64,000 nt of DNA from JACVRW01 sp963812415 (GTDB taxonomy: Bacteria; Actinomycetota; Thermoleophilia; Solirubrobacterales; Thermoleophilaceae): assembly GCA_963812415.1 (NCBI GenBank), contig CAWEVH010000004.1, positions 1-64,000 of the forward strand, in the 5' to 3' direction. How positions within the stretch are numbered: position 1 is the stretch's first letter; each line of letters begins with the position of its first letter. The translations under genes and the position numbers were made by a program. Below are positions 7,375 to 15,418 of this stretch, one piece after another. Below the pieces are notes generated by a model. It searched no databases, was not told the DNA's origin, and worked only from the letters and a program-made list of their open reading frames with translations.

Positions 7375-9590
7375 TCAGGCGAACAGCGCCGGGATCGCGC
7401 CCTCGTAGCGCTCGCGCAGGCGCTCCACGGGGATCGACACGGCGTCGCCGATCACCAGCGTGTCGCCGCCCACCTCGCCGATCGGCACCGCGCCCGGCAC
7501 GGCCTCGACAACCTCGCGCGGGCCGGCCACGACCACGCCGCCGGGGCCCTCGCCGAACAGGGCTGATGCCATCCCCTGCGCAGCCGGCCGAGCCGGCTGC
7601 TTCGGGCCCTCGCCGGCGGCCGGCGGCTCGACCCGCGCGCCGAGGCCCCCCTCGATGCAGCACTCGGCGAGCGCGACCGCGAGGCCGCCGTCGCCGATGT
7701 CGTGCACGGTCGCGAGCCCGCCCGCGCGCACCGCGTCGCGCACGACGCGCAGGGCGGCGGCCTGCTCCGCGAGATCGATCTCGGGGAGCCCGCCCGCGAG
7801 GCGGCCGCGGAGCTTCTCGAGCTCGGAGCCGTCGAGCGAGGGTGCGAACGGTCCGAGCACGGCGACGACATGGCCGTCGGCGGCGAAGCCCGTGCGCGGC
7901 ACGACCTCCGGATCGGGCAGCTTGCCGACCATTCCCACGATCGGCGTCGGGTAGATCGGCCCGCCGCCTCCCTCGTTGTAGAGCGAGACGTTGCCGCCCA
8001 CCACCGGCACGCCGAGCGCCAGGCAGGCGTCGCGCAACCCCTCCACGGCGCGCACCAGCTGCCAGGCGATGTGCGGCTTCTCGGGGTTGCCGAAGTTCAG
8101 GCAGTTGGTGAGCCCGAGCGGCTCCGCGCCCACGCAGGCGAGGTTGCGAGCGCACTCGAGCACGGCCTCGACCGCGCCCGTGTAGGGGTCGCAGGCCACG
8201 CGCCGGCCGTTGCCGTCGATCGACATCGCGATCGCCCCGCTGCCGCCGTCGCCGGCGAGCGCGAGCACGGCGGCGTCCGCCTGCTGCGGTCGGCGCACCG
8301 TGCGCGAGCCGACGATCGAGTCGTACTGCTCGAAGACCCAGCGCTTCGAGGCGAGGCTCGGAGAGCCGAGCAGCGCGAGCAGCGACCTCCTCCGCGGGCA
8401 CGTCGGCGCCGATCCGCACCGGCGGATCGGGGTAGAGCGGCCCGGACGGCTCCGCCGGCGCCAGGTCGTAGAGCGGGGCAGTCGTCCACGAGCGCCCCGA
8501 CGGGCATGTCGCCCACCAGCTCGTCGCCGTCGAACACCCGCAGCCGGCGTGTGTCGGTGACGGTGCCGATCGGCGTGGCACGCACCTCCCAGTTCTCGCA
8601 GAGCGCCAACACCGCGTCGAGCCGCGCGGGCTCGACCACGCACAGCATCCGCTCCTGCGACTCCGAGATCATGATCTCGAACGGCTCCATGTCGGCCTCG
8701 CGCAGCGGCACCCGCGAGACGTCGAGGTCGATCCCCACCTCGCCCTTCGAGGCCATCTCGGACGAGGACGACGACAGCCCGGCCGCGCCCAGGTCCTGGA
8801 GCGAGGCCAGGAGCCCGCGGTCGAGCAGCTCGAGGCAGCACTCGACGAGGCGGGACTCCTCGAACGGGTCCCCGATCTGCACGGTCGGGCGCTTCGAGGC
8901 GTCCTCCTCGGAGAGCTCCGCGCTGGCCAGCACCGACGCGCCGCCGATGCCGTCCCGCCCCGTGCGCGCGCCCAGCAGCACCACGTGGTTGCCGACCCCG
9001 GCCGCCGCGCTCCGGATCAGCTGCTCCCGGCGCGCGAGCCCGACGCACATCGCGTTCACCAGGCAGTTCTGCTCGTAGGCGGGCTCGAAGAGCACCTCGC
9101 CACCCACCGTGGGCACGCCGATCGAGTTGCCATAGTGGCCGATCCCCTTCACCGCCCAGTCGAACAGGTAGCGCGAGCGGGGCGAGTCGAGCTCGCCGAA
9201 GCGCAGCGAGTCGAGCACGGCGACCGGGCGCGCCCCGACCGCGAAGATGTCGCGCAGGATCCCGCCGACCCCGGTGGCGGCGCCCTGGAAGGGCTCGACG
9301 GCGCTCGGGTGGTTGTGGGACTCGACCTTGAAGGCGGCGGCCAGTCCGTCTCCGAGGTCGACCACGCCCGCGTTCTCGCCCGGTCCCATCAACAGGTGAG
9401 GACCCTCCGTCGGCAGCAACCGGAGCAGCTTCTTCGAGTGCTTGTAGGCGCAGTGCTCCGACCACATGAGCGAGAAGACCGCCAGCTCGAGCGCGTTCGG
9501 CTCGCGCTCGAGGCGCTCGCAGATGCCCTCGTACTCCGAGTCGGTCAGGCCGAGATCTCGATGTGGAGCAGGCGCCGCCGGCGGCGTCAC
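7375..9590 (-). CDS. purL: FGAM synthase large subunit PurL, two frameshifts
   Basis: PurL converts FGAR to FGAM using ammonia delivered by PurQ, with PurS completing the complex. It is the small (about 740-residue) PurL type. The N-terminal part reads LMWSEHCAYKHSKKLL, FKVESHNHPSAVEPFQGAAT and DLGAAGLSSSSSEMASKGEVG. The C-terminal part includes NCLNFGNPEKP and TVHDIGDGGLAVALAECC. Frame changes near 8480 and near 8390 compensate each other: the short middle piece (PLYDLAPAEPSG to VPAEEV) is read in a third frame. This pattern fits two one-base indels. The GTG start overlaps the purQ stop (GTGA). A loop near the C-terminus (GPKQPARPAAQGMA) is encoded by the 41-base repeat at 7568-7608. Confidence 0.93.
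7568..7608. repeat. 41-base palindromic repeat, copy 1 (inside purL)
   Basis: This 41-base stretch recurs without mismatch at 33383-33423. Its centre is a near-perfect dyad, GCAGCCGGC-CGA-GCCGGCTGC. Within purL it is read on the minus strand as GPKQPARPAAQGMA, forming an insert between GLGARVE and ALFGEGP, a variable surface loop in PurL proteins. The insert keeps the reading frame. Confidence 0.85.
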
Positions 9591-10231
9591 GCAGCGACCA
9601 GCGCCAGCGACTCGAACAGCCGCCCGCCGTCGGTGGAGCCCGTGAGCATGTCGACCGCGTGCTCCGGGTGGGGCATCAGGCCGAGCACGTTGCGCGCCTC
9701 GTTGCACACGCCCGCGATGTCGTCCTGCGAGCCGTTCGGATTCTGTCCGGGCGCGTAGCGGAGCACCACCTGCTCCTCCGCGATCGTCGGCGCGTAGTAG
9801 CGCCCGGTGGTGTGCTTGACGGGGATCGAGAGCACGTCGCCCGGCTCGCAGGCGCGCGTGAAGAGCGTGTCCGCGTTCTCGACCACCAGCTCGACCTGCC
9901 GCGAGACGAAGCGCAGCGACACGTTCGGCAGCAGGGCACCCGGTAGGAGGCCGGCCTCGCAGAGCACCTGGAAGCCGTTGCAGATCCCGAGCACCGGTCC
10001 ACCGTCGCGGGCGAACTCGATCACCGACTCCATCAGCGGCGAGAAGCGCGCGATCGCGCCGGCGCGCAGGTAGTCGCCGTACGAGAAGCCGCCGGGCACC
10101 ACCACGGCGTCGATGCCGTCGAGATCGCGCTCGCGGTGCCACAGGAGGTCCGCGTCCCCGAAGCGCCGGCATGCCATCAGCGCGTCGACCTCGTCGCACG
10201 ACCCGGGGAAACGGACGACCCCGAACCTCAC
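9587..10231 (-). CDS. purQ: FGAM synthase glutaminase subunit
   Basis: PurQ is the class I glutamine amidotransferase that feeds ammonia to PurL. This 214-residue protein starts at the GTG at 10231, overlapping the purS stop. VRFGVVRFPGSCDE opens the domain, VVPGGFSYGDYLRAGAIA is the oxyanion region, and VLGICNGFQVLCEAGLLPG carries the nucleophile Cys. LMPHPEHAVD near the end supplies the catalytic His and Glu. It overlaps purL downstream by GTGA. The order purS-purQ-purL is the standard three-part FGAM synthase arrangement. Confidence 0.97.
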   Translation of the reverse strand: MRFGVVRFPGSCDEVDALMACRRFGDADLLWHRERDLDGIDAVVVPGGFSYGDYLRAGAIARFSPLMESVIEFARDGGPVLGICNGFQVLCEAGLLPGALLPNVSLRFVSRQVELVVENADTLFTRACEPGDVLSIPVKHTTGRYYAPTIAEEQVVLRYAPGQNPNGSQDDIAGVCNEARNVLGLMPHPEHAVDMLTGSTDGGRLFESLALVAA

Positions 10232-10455
10232 CGCTCGATCTCCATGACCTCGTACTCCTCGATCAGGGGATTTGCCAACAGCCGCTCGCACATCTCGGGC
10301 ACCCGCGCGGGGTCCTCGACGTCGAGCTCGACCAGCCGTCCGATGTGCACGTTCGCCACGCCCTCGAAGCCGAGCGCGGGCAATGCCCGCTCGACCGCCT
10401 GGCCCTGCGGATCGAGGATGCCCTCTTTCGGGCGAATCAGAACCCTCGCCCTCAA
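10228..10455 (-). CDS. purS: FGAM synthase subunit PurS
   Basis: PurS is a small dimeric protein that bridges PurQ and PurL. This one is 75 residues, from a TTG start at 10455 that overlaps the purC stop as TTGA. MRARVLIRPKEGILDPQGQA and the ALGFEGVANVHIGRLVEL segment are typical of the family, with the usual acidic LIEEYEVMEIE end. Its stop overlaps the purQ GTG. Confidence 0.95.
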   Translation of the reverse strand: MRARVLIRPKEGILDPQGQAVERALPALGFEGVANVHIGRLVELDVEDPARVPEMCERLLANPLIEEYEVMEIER

Positions 10456-11330
10456 GCGGAGCGCTCCAGCCAGGCCTCGAAAGGCTCGCCGGCGATGCGC
10501 TCGTAGGCCTCCAGGTAGAGCTCGCGCGTACGCGCGACCACCTCATCGGGGAGCTCGGGAGCCGGCGGCGTCTTGTCCCAGCCCGAGCCGGCCGCCCAAT
10601 CGCGCACGTACTGCTTGTCGAAGCTCGGCTGCCCGTGGCCCGGTTCGTACCCGTCCGCGGGCCAGAAGCGCGACGAGTCGGGCGTCATCACCTCGTCCCC
10701 CAGCACGATCGTGCCGTCCACCCGTCGCCCGAACTCGAACTTGGTGTCCGCCAGGATGATCCCGCGCTCGCGCGCGTGGGCGGCGCCCAGCTCGTAGAGC
10801 GCGATCGAGAGGCGGCGCAGCTCCTCGAGCAGCGGGCGGTCGCCGACGATCTCCGCCGCACGCTCGAAGTCGACGTTCTCGTCGTGGTCGCCGACCTCGG
10901 CCTTGGTGGCGGGAGTGAAGATCGGCGCGGGCAGCTGCTGCGACTCGGCCAGTCCCGCCGGCAACTCGATGCCGCAGATCGATCCGCCGGCCTGGTAGTC
11001 CTTCCAACCCGAGCCCGTGATGTAGCCCCGGACCACGCACTCGACCGGGACCATCTCGAGGCGCTCGACGAGCATGGCGCGGCCGCGGAACTCCTCGGGC
11101 ACCGCGCTGAGCGAGACCAGGTGGTTGGGGCAGATCTCCCGCGTGCGCTCGAGCCAGAAGGCGGTGAGGCCCGTGAGCACCTTGCCCTTGTCCGGAATCG
11201 GCGTCGGATGGACCACGTCATAGGTCGAGATGCGGTCGGACGCGACCAGCAGCAGGCGCTCCTCGCCCACGGCGTAGATGTCGCGCACTTTCCCGCTCGA
11301 GAGGTGCGTGAGAGCGGCGGCGTCGCTCAC
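10452..11330 (-). CDS. purC: SAICAR synthetase
   Basis: PurC joins CAIR to aspartate with ATP to give SAICAR. It has 292 residues. LSSGKVRDIYAVGEERLLLVASDRISTYD is the nucleotide-binding start, VECVVRGYITGSGWKDYQAG the substrate region, TPATKAEVGDHDENVDF a signature, and ILADTKFEFG the metal-binding segment. SFDKQYVRDW is typical of the long bacterial/eukaryotic-like form. The GTG at 11330 is preceded by TAGCCT (minus strand, complement of 11338-11343) seven bases upstream, a good minus-10 for a leaderless mRNA, so this is the likely head of the purCSQL(F) transcript. Confidence 0.96.
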   Translation of the reverse strand: MSDAAALTHLSSGKVRDIYAVGEERLLLVASDRISTYDVVHPTPIPDKGKVLTGLTAFWLERTREICPNHLVSLSAVPEEFRGRAMLVERLEMVPVECVVRGYITGSGWKDYQAGGSICGIELPAGLAESQQLPAPIFTPATKAEVGDHDENVDFERAAEIVGDRPLLEELRRLSIALYELGAAHARERGIILADTKFEFGRRVDGTIVLGDEVMTPDSSRFWPADGYEPGHGQPSFDKQYVRDWAAGSGWDKTPPAPELPDEVVARTRELYLEAYERIAGEPFEAWLERSA

Positions 11331-11337
11331 GGCCGCG

Positions 11338-11343
11338 AGGCTA
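11338..11343 (-). promoter_or_regulatory. Predicted minus-10 box of the purC operon
   Basis: On the minus strand this reads TAGCCT, seven bases before the purC GTG, the spacing seen for leaderless actinobacterial transcripts. No convincing minus-35 is visible. It lies in the 35-base gap after the cyclase stop codon. Confidence 0.5.
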
Positions 11344-11365
11344 TCAGCGCGGTCCGACCAACTGC

Positions 11366-13138
11366 TCAGTGCGACGCGTCGGCGGTCCAGATCACGACCT
11401 GGGCCGAGCGGCCGCGGATGTCGACGCTGTCCACGTGCTCGAGATCGCCGTCCTCGCGGGTGAGCATCGAGCGCGTGGAGTCGGCCAGGAAGATCGTGTG
11501 CGGCGTGCCCTTGGTCATCCCCTCGATGCGGGACGCCGTGTTGGTCGTGTCGCCGATCACCGTGTACTCCAGGCGGCGCTCCGAGCCCACGTTGCCCGCC
11601 ATCACCGCCCCGCTGTTCAGGCCGATCCCGATCCGGAAGCGCTCGGTCTCGCCGCGCTCGGCCATCCACTCGTTGAAGGAGTCGAGCGCCGGGCCGGCCA
11701 TCTCGCGCGCCGCCGCCAGCGCCCGGTCGGCGTGGTCCTCGGTCTCGATGGGGGCCCCGAAGACGGCCATGATCCCGTCGCCCATGAACGTCACGAGCGT
11801 GCCGCCGTGGCCGAGGATCACGTCGGTCATCTGTGTGAGGTAACGGTTCAGCACGTCGATCACCACCTCCGGCTCGCGAGCCTCCGAGAAGGTCGTGAAG
11901 CCGCGGACGTCACTGAACAGGACCGTCACGATCTGGCGCTTCCCGCCCAGGCGAAGGTCCTCGTCCACGTTCTTCAGGACCTCGGCCACCACGGGCTCCG
12001 GCACGAAGCGCGAGAACACGTCGCGCACGCGCTCGCGCTCGAAGGCGTCGAGCACCAGGCCGATGGCGAGCGCTCCGACCACCCCGAGCAGGAGGGAGGC
12101 GAGCGGGTAGAGGAACGACACGATCAGGCCGTTGTTGAACGCGACCTGGACCGCCACGGTGAAGACGATCGCTAGGAGCAGGCCGTAGATCGCGGCCCGG
12201 AGCGGCCCGAAGCTCATCGCGATCCCCGGGCCCACCAGGCCGAGCAGCACGATCAGCGCGATGTTCAGCCCGTCCGGCGCCACCTGGAGCGGGAAGTCGT
12301 CGAGCACGGTCACGATCGCGTTCGCCTGGATCTCTGGGCCCGACATCTGGCGGCCGTCGCCCACGGGAGTCGAATGGACGTCCTGCAGCGACGGGGCGGT
12401 GGCCCCGACCACCACGATCTTGCCCTCGAACAGGTCGGGAGCGAAGTCGCCGCTCAAGAGCCGTGAGAACGGGAGGTACTCCACCGTGCGCGGCGGCCCG
12501 GCATAGTCGATCCACTCGGAGCCGGTCATCGGCGCCATGCGCCGCCCGCGGAACTCCTCGCTCGCGGCGATCGCGAAGCTCTCCAACCCCTCGACCTCGT
12601 AGGGCAGGCGCCTGATGACCCCGTCCTCGTCGTTCAGGAAGTTGCTGCTGCCGGCGCGCGACCCCGTCTGGCGCAGCACCTGGTCGCCGCCGAAGACGTT
12701 CGTCTGCCCGCCCTGATCCACCTCGGTCGTGGCGAGCACCACGCTGTCGGCGCGGTCGACGGCGTCGATCAGCGCGTTGTCCTCGCGCGGCACCGTGGGC
12801 TCGGTGAACTGGACGTCGTAGGCGATCACCTTGGCGCCCGCCTCGCTCAGGGCGTCCACCGCCTCGCCGTGCAGCGAGCGCGGGAACGGCCAGCGCTCGC
12901 CGAGCTCGTCGAAGGTCACGTCGTCGATTCCGACGACCACCACGTCCTCGGGCGGTCCCTCGCTGCCGCGGATGGCAAAGCGCTCGTCGATCGAGTCGAG
13001 CTCCGCGCCGTCGAGGATGTTGCCTGCGTAGGCCGCGATCACGCTGCCCGTGAGGCCGACCGCGGCGACCAGGAAGATGATCAGCCTCAGACGGCGGGCG
13101 GACCTCCGCGATCGGCCCCCGTTCGAACGCGACTCCAT
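11366..13138 (-). CDS. CHASE2-domain class III adenylate/guanylate cyclase
   Basis: This 590-residue membrane sensor starts with a membrane segment (LRLIIFLVAAVGLTGSVIAAY, about 16-36). An extracytoplasmic CHASE2 domain follows (VVVVGIDDVTFDELGERWPFPR; GAKVIAYDVQFTEP), then about three membrane helices (about 275-350) and a C-terminal class III cyclase domain. The two metal aspartates are in LFSDVRGFTTF and FMGDGIMAVFG; the late Asp, Asn and Arg lie in VIGDTTNTASRIE. The position usually held by the substrate-selecting Lys (KFxGD) is Thr (LVTFMGDG), so base preference cannot be assigned. The product, cAMP or cGMP, is inferred. It lies directly upstream of purC on the same strand with a 35-base gap. 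Confidence 0.9.
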   Translation of the reverse strand: MESRSNGGRSRRSARRLRLIIFLVAAVGLTGSVIAAYAGNILDGAELDSIDERFAIRGSEGPPEDVVVVGIDDVTFDELGERWPFPRSLHGEAVDALSEAGAKVIAYDVQFTEPTVPREDNALIDAVDRADSVVLATTEVDQGGQTNVFGGDQVLRQTGSRAGSSNFLNDEDGVIRRLPYEVEGLESFAIAASEEFRGRRMAPMTGSEWIDYAGPPRTVEYLPFSRLLSGDFAPDLFEGKIVVVGATAPSLQDVHSTPVGDGRQMSGPEIQANAIVTVLDDFPLQVAPDGLNIALIVLLGLVGPGIAMSFGPLRAAIYGLLLAIVFTVAVQVAFNNGLIVSFLYPLASLLLGVVGALAIGLVLDAFERERVRDVFSRFVPEPVVAEVLKNVDEDLRLGGKRQIVTVLFSDVRGFTTFSEAREPEVVIDVLNRYLTQMTDVILGHGGTLVTFMGDGIMAVFGAPIETEDHADRALAAAREMAGPALDSFNEWMAERGETERFRIGIGLNSGAVMAGNVGSERRLEYTVIGDTTNTASRIEGMTKGTPHTIFLADSTRSMLTREDGDLEHVDSVDIRGRSAQVVIWTADASH

Positions 13139-13243
13139 GCGCCCAAGTGTCCCCCATCACCACGCGTTGCGCGAGGCCACGGTTGACTCCCGCCACCGAT
13201 CAGGGCAATCTCAGCTGGTGCACGAGGGACGCGGCCGCCGATC

Positions 13244-13642
13244 GTGATCTGGGTCGAAGTGCTCGTCGTCTTCCTGGTGTGCCACCTGGTGGGGGACTTT
13301 GCGCTGCAGACCGAATGGCAGGCGCAGCACAAGCGCCACGGGCTCGGTGGGGACCCGACCGCGCGACGCGCGCTGCTCGCGCACGTCTCGACCTACACGC
13401 TCGCGTTCGTGCCCGCCTTCGTGTGGCTGCTCGCCGAGGACGTGAGCATCGGCCTCGTGGCCGCGATCGCCGTGCTCCTCTTCGTCACCCACCTGGTCCA
13501 GGACGACGGCCGCCTGCTCGACCAGTACATCCGCCACGTCAAGCACACCGAGGCGGCCAGCCATCCGACAGTGACCGCGGCTCTCGACCAGAGCTTCCAC
13601 GTCGTCGTGCTGTTCGGGCTGTCGATCCTCGCCGTGGCCTGA
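13244..13642 (+). CDS. DUF3307-type integral membrane protein
   Basis: This 132-residue protein starts at the GTG at 13244. It has four hydrophobic segments: IWVEVLVVFLVCHLVGDFAL, the stretch around HVSTYTLAFVPAFVWLLAED, GLVAAIAVLLFVTHLVQDDG, and a final HVVVLFGLSILAVA. The early HLVGDFALQTEWQAQHK motif is characteristic of DUF3307 proteins, and a conserved-looking ALDQSFHVVVL follows before the last helix. The function is unknown. It is a lone plus-strand gene between two minus-strand purine runs, convergent with purB with only 19 bases between stops. Confidence 0.75.
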   Translation: MIWVEVLVVFLVCHLVGDFALQTEWQAQHKRHGLGGDPTARRALLAHVSTYTLAFVPAFVWLLAEDVSIGLVAAIAVLLFVTHLVQDDGRLLDQYIRHVKHTEAASHPTVTAALDQSFHVVVLFGLSILAVA

Positions 13643-13661
13643 CGCCGCGAGGCCGGCCGGG

Positions 13662-14945
13662 CTACGAGATCCGGTCCAGGCGCTGGACGATCGTCCGGGC
13701 GTGGCGGATGAAGGCGCCCGTGTCGAAGACCGCGTCCAAATCGAGCTCCGGGGCGCCCGCGGCGATCAGCTCGCGGAACTCGATCCCCTCGTCCCAGGCC
13801 CGCTGGGCCGCCTCTTGGACGGTCCGGTAGGCCTCGTCGCGCGAGCGTCCCGTCTCCACGAGCGCGAGCAGCGCGCGCTGCGAGTAGAGCGCGCCGTGGG
13901 TGGCCTCGAGGTTGGCAAGCATGCGCTCGGGGTGCACGGTCATCCCCTCGACCACGCGGATGGCGAGATGCTGGGCGTAGTCGAGCAGGATCGTGGCGTC
14001 GGGCAGCGCGACGCGCTCGACCGACGAGTGGGAGATGTCGCGCTCGTGCCAGAGCGCGACGTTCTCGAGCCCGGCCTGCGCGTAGCCGCGCAAGAGGCGC
14101 GCGATCCCGGCGATCCGCTCGCTCACGATCGGGTTGCGCTTGTGAGGCATCGCCGAGGAGCCCTTCTGCGAGCCCGCGCGAAACGGCTCCTCCACCTCGC
14201 GCACCTCGGTGCGCTGAAGATGCCTGATCTCGGTCGCGAAGCGCTCGAGACCGGCCCCGGCGAGCGCGATCGCCTCGAGCAGCTCCGCGTGGCGATCCCT
14301 CGGCACGACCTGGGTGGACACCTCCTCGCGGCCGAGTCCGAGCCGGCGCAGCACCGCCTCCTCGATCTCGGGCCCGTTCGCGGCATAGGTGCCGACCGCA
14401 CCGGACAGCGCGCCCACCGACACCACCTCGGCGGCGCGCTCGAGCCGGCGCATGTTGCGGTGCGCCTCGAACGCGAAGCCGGCCAGCTTGACGCCGAACG
14501 TCGTCGGCTCGGCGTGCACGCCGTGGGTGCGCCCGACGCACACGGTGTCCACGTGCTCGCGGGCACGCCGGATCAGGGCGTCGCGGTAGTCCAGGGCGCC
14601 GCCCACCAGCATCAGCGACGCCTGCGAGAGCTGGAGGCCGAGCGCGGTGTCGAGCACGTCGGAGGAGGTGAGGCCGTGATGGACCCAGCGTCCCTCGTCC
14701 CCGACCGAGGCCGCCACCACGTCGACGAAGGCGGCCACGTCGTGGTCGGTCACCCGCTCGCGTTCCTTCACCTCGTCGACCGTGAAGGTCGCGCGGTCGC
14801 GGATCGCCGCCGCGTCCTCCTCCGGCACCAGACCCTGCTCGGCAAGCGCCTCGACGACCGCCAGCTCCACCTCGAGCCAGCTCTCGAGCTTGCGTCGCTC
14901 GGACCAGACGGCGCCCATCTCGGGACGCGTGTAGCGCTCGATCAC
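13662..14945 (-). CDS. purB: Adenylosuccinate lyase
   Basis: PurB cleaves SAICAR to AICAR and adenylosuccinate to AMP, releasing fumarate in both. It has 427 residues, close to the short bacterial form. It begins VIERYTRPEMGAVWSERRKL. The catalytic His region is GRTHGVHAEPTTFG, with HHGLTSSDVLDTAL before it. The superfamily signature GSSAMPHKRNP holds the mobile catalytic loop serine. The GTG start overlaps the purE stop (GTGA). It is the last gene of the GYD-purD-purE-purB run. Confidence 0.97.
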   Translation of the reverse strand: MIERYTRPEMGAVWSERRKLESWLEVELAVVEALAEQGLVPEEDAAAIRDRATFTVDEVKERERVTDHDVAAFVDVVAASVGDEGRWVHHGLTSSDVLDTALGLQLSQASLMLVGGALDYRDALIRRAREHVDTVCVGRTHGVHAEPTTFGVKLAGFAFEAHRNMRRLERAAEVVSVGALSGAVGTYAANGPEIEEAVLRRLGLGREEVSTQVVPRDRHAELLEAIALAGAGLERFATEIRHLQRTEVREVEEPFRAGSQKGSSAMPHKRNPIVSERIAGIARLLRGYAQAGLENVALWHERDISHSSVERVALPDATILLDYAQHLAIRVVEGMTVHPERMLANLEATHGALYSQRALLALVETGRSRDEAYRTVQEAAQRAWDEGIEFRELIAAGAPELDLDAVFDTGAFIRHARTIVQRLDRIS

Positions 14946-15418
14946 GCGGTCAATATTCGCGCCGCGAGCGCCGCGGCGTTCTTCGGGTTGTCCACGCCCA
15001 CGGTCGCGACGGGGACGCCCGGGGGCATCTGGGCGATCGCGAGCAGCGCATCGAGCCCACCGCCCACCGAGGTCTTGGAGGTGAGCGGAACGCCGATCAC
15101 CGGCAGGTCGGTGTGCGCCGCCACCACGCCCGGCAGCGCCGCCGCCAGCCCGGCGCCGGCGATGATCACCCGCAGCCCGCGCATGCGGGCGTTCTTCGCG
15201 TACTCGGCCACCGTGTCCGGGTCGCGGTGCGCGCTCATCACCCGCATCTCGTGGCGAATGCCCATCTCCTCGAGCAGCTCGGCCGCCTTCTCCATCAGCG
15301 GCATGTCGCTCTTCGAGCCCATCACGATCCCGACCTGGGGCGCGTCGTCGACGTCGAGGTCGTCGAACTGGTGCTCGACCTCCGTCTCGGCGATCGGCGC
15401 GCTCTCGGGACGGTTCAC
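14942..15418 (-). CDS. purE: PurE (N5-CAIR mutase or AIR carboxylase)
   Basis: PurE forms CAIR. The 158-residue protein has a disordered acidic head of about 28 residues, then VGIVMGSKSDMPLMEKAAEL and the catalytic RVMSAHRDPD loop. The stretch written AAHLPG in class I enzymes is here AAALPG (GAGLAAALPGVVA), so the usual His is absent. Together with the lack of purK in this window, this leaves open a class II AIR carboxylase. QMPPGVPVATV and NPKNAAALAARIL end the domain. The GTG start overlaps the purD stop and the gene's own stop overlaps purB. Confidence 0.93.
   Translation of the reverse strand: MNRPESAPIAETEVEHQFDDLDVDDAPQVGIVMGSKSDMPLMEKAAELLEEMGIRHEMRVMSAHRDPDTVAEYAKNARMRGLRVIIAGAGLAAALPGVVAAHTDLPVIGVPLTSKTSVGGGLDALLAIAQMPPGVPVATVGVDNPKNAAALAARILTA

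Noticed and set aside
8097..10199. Independent genes for the separate purL, purQ and purS frames beyond those annotated
   Set aside because: These long frames only join pieces of purL and out-of-frame purQ. Motif order shows one purL with two compensating indels.
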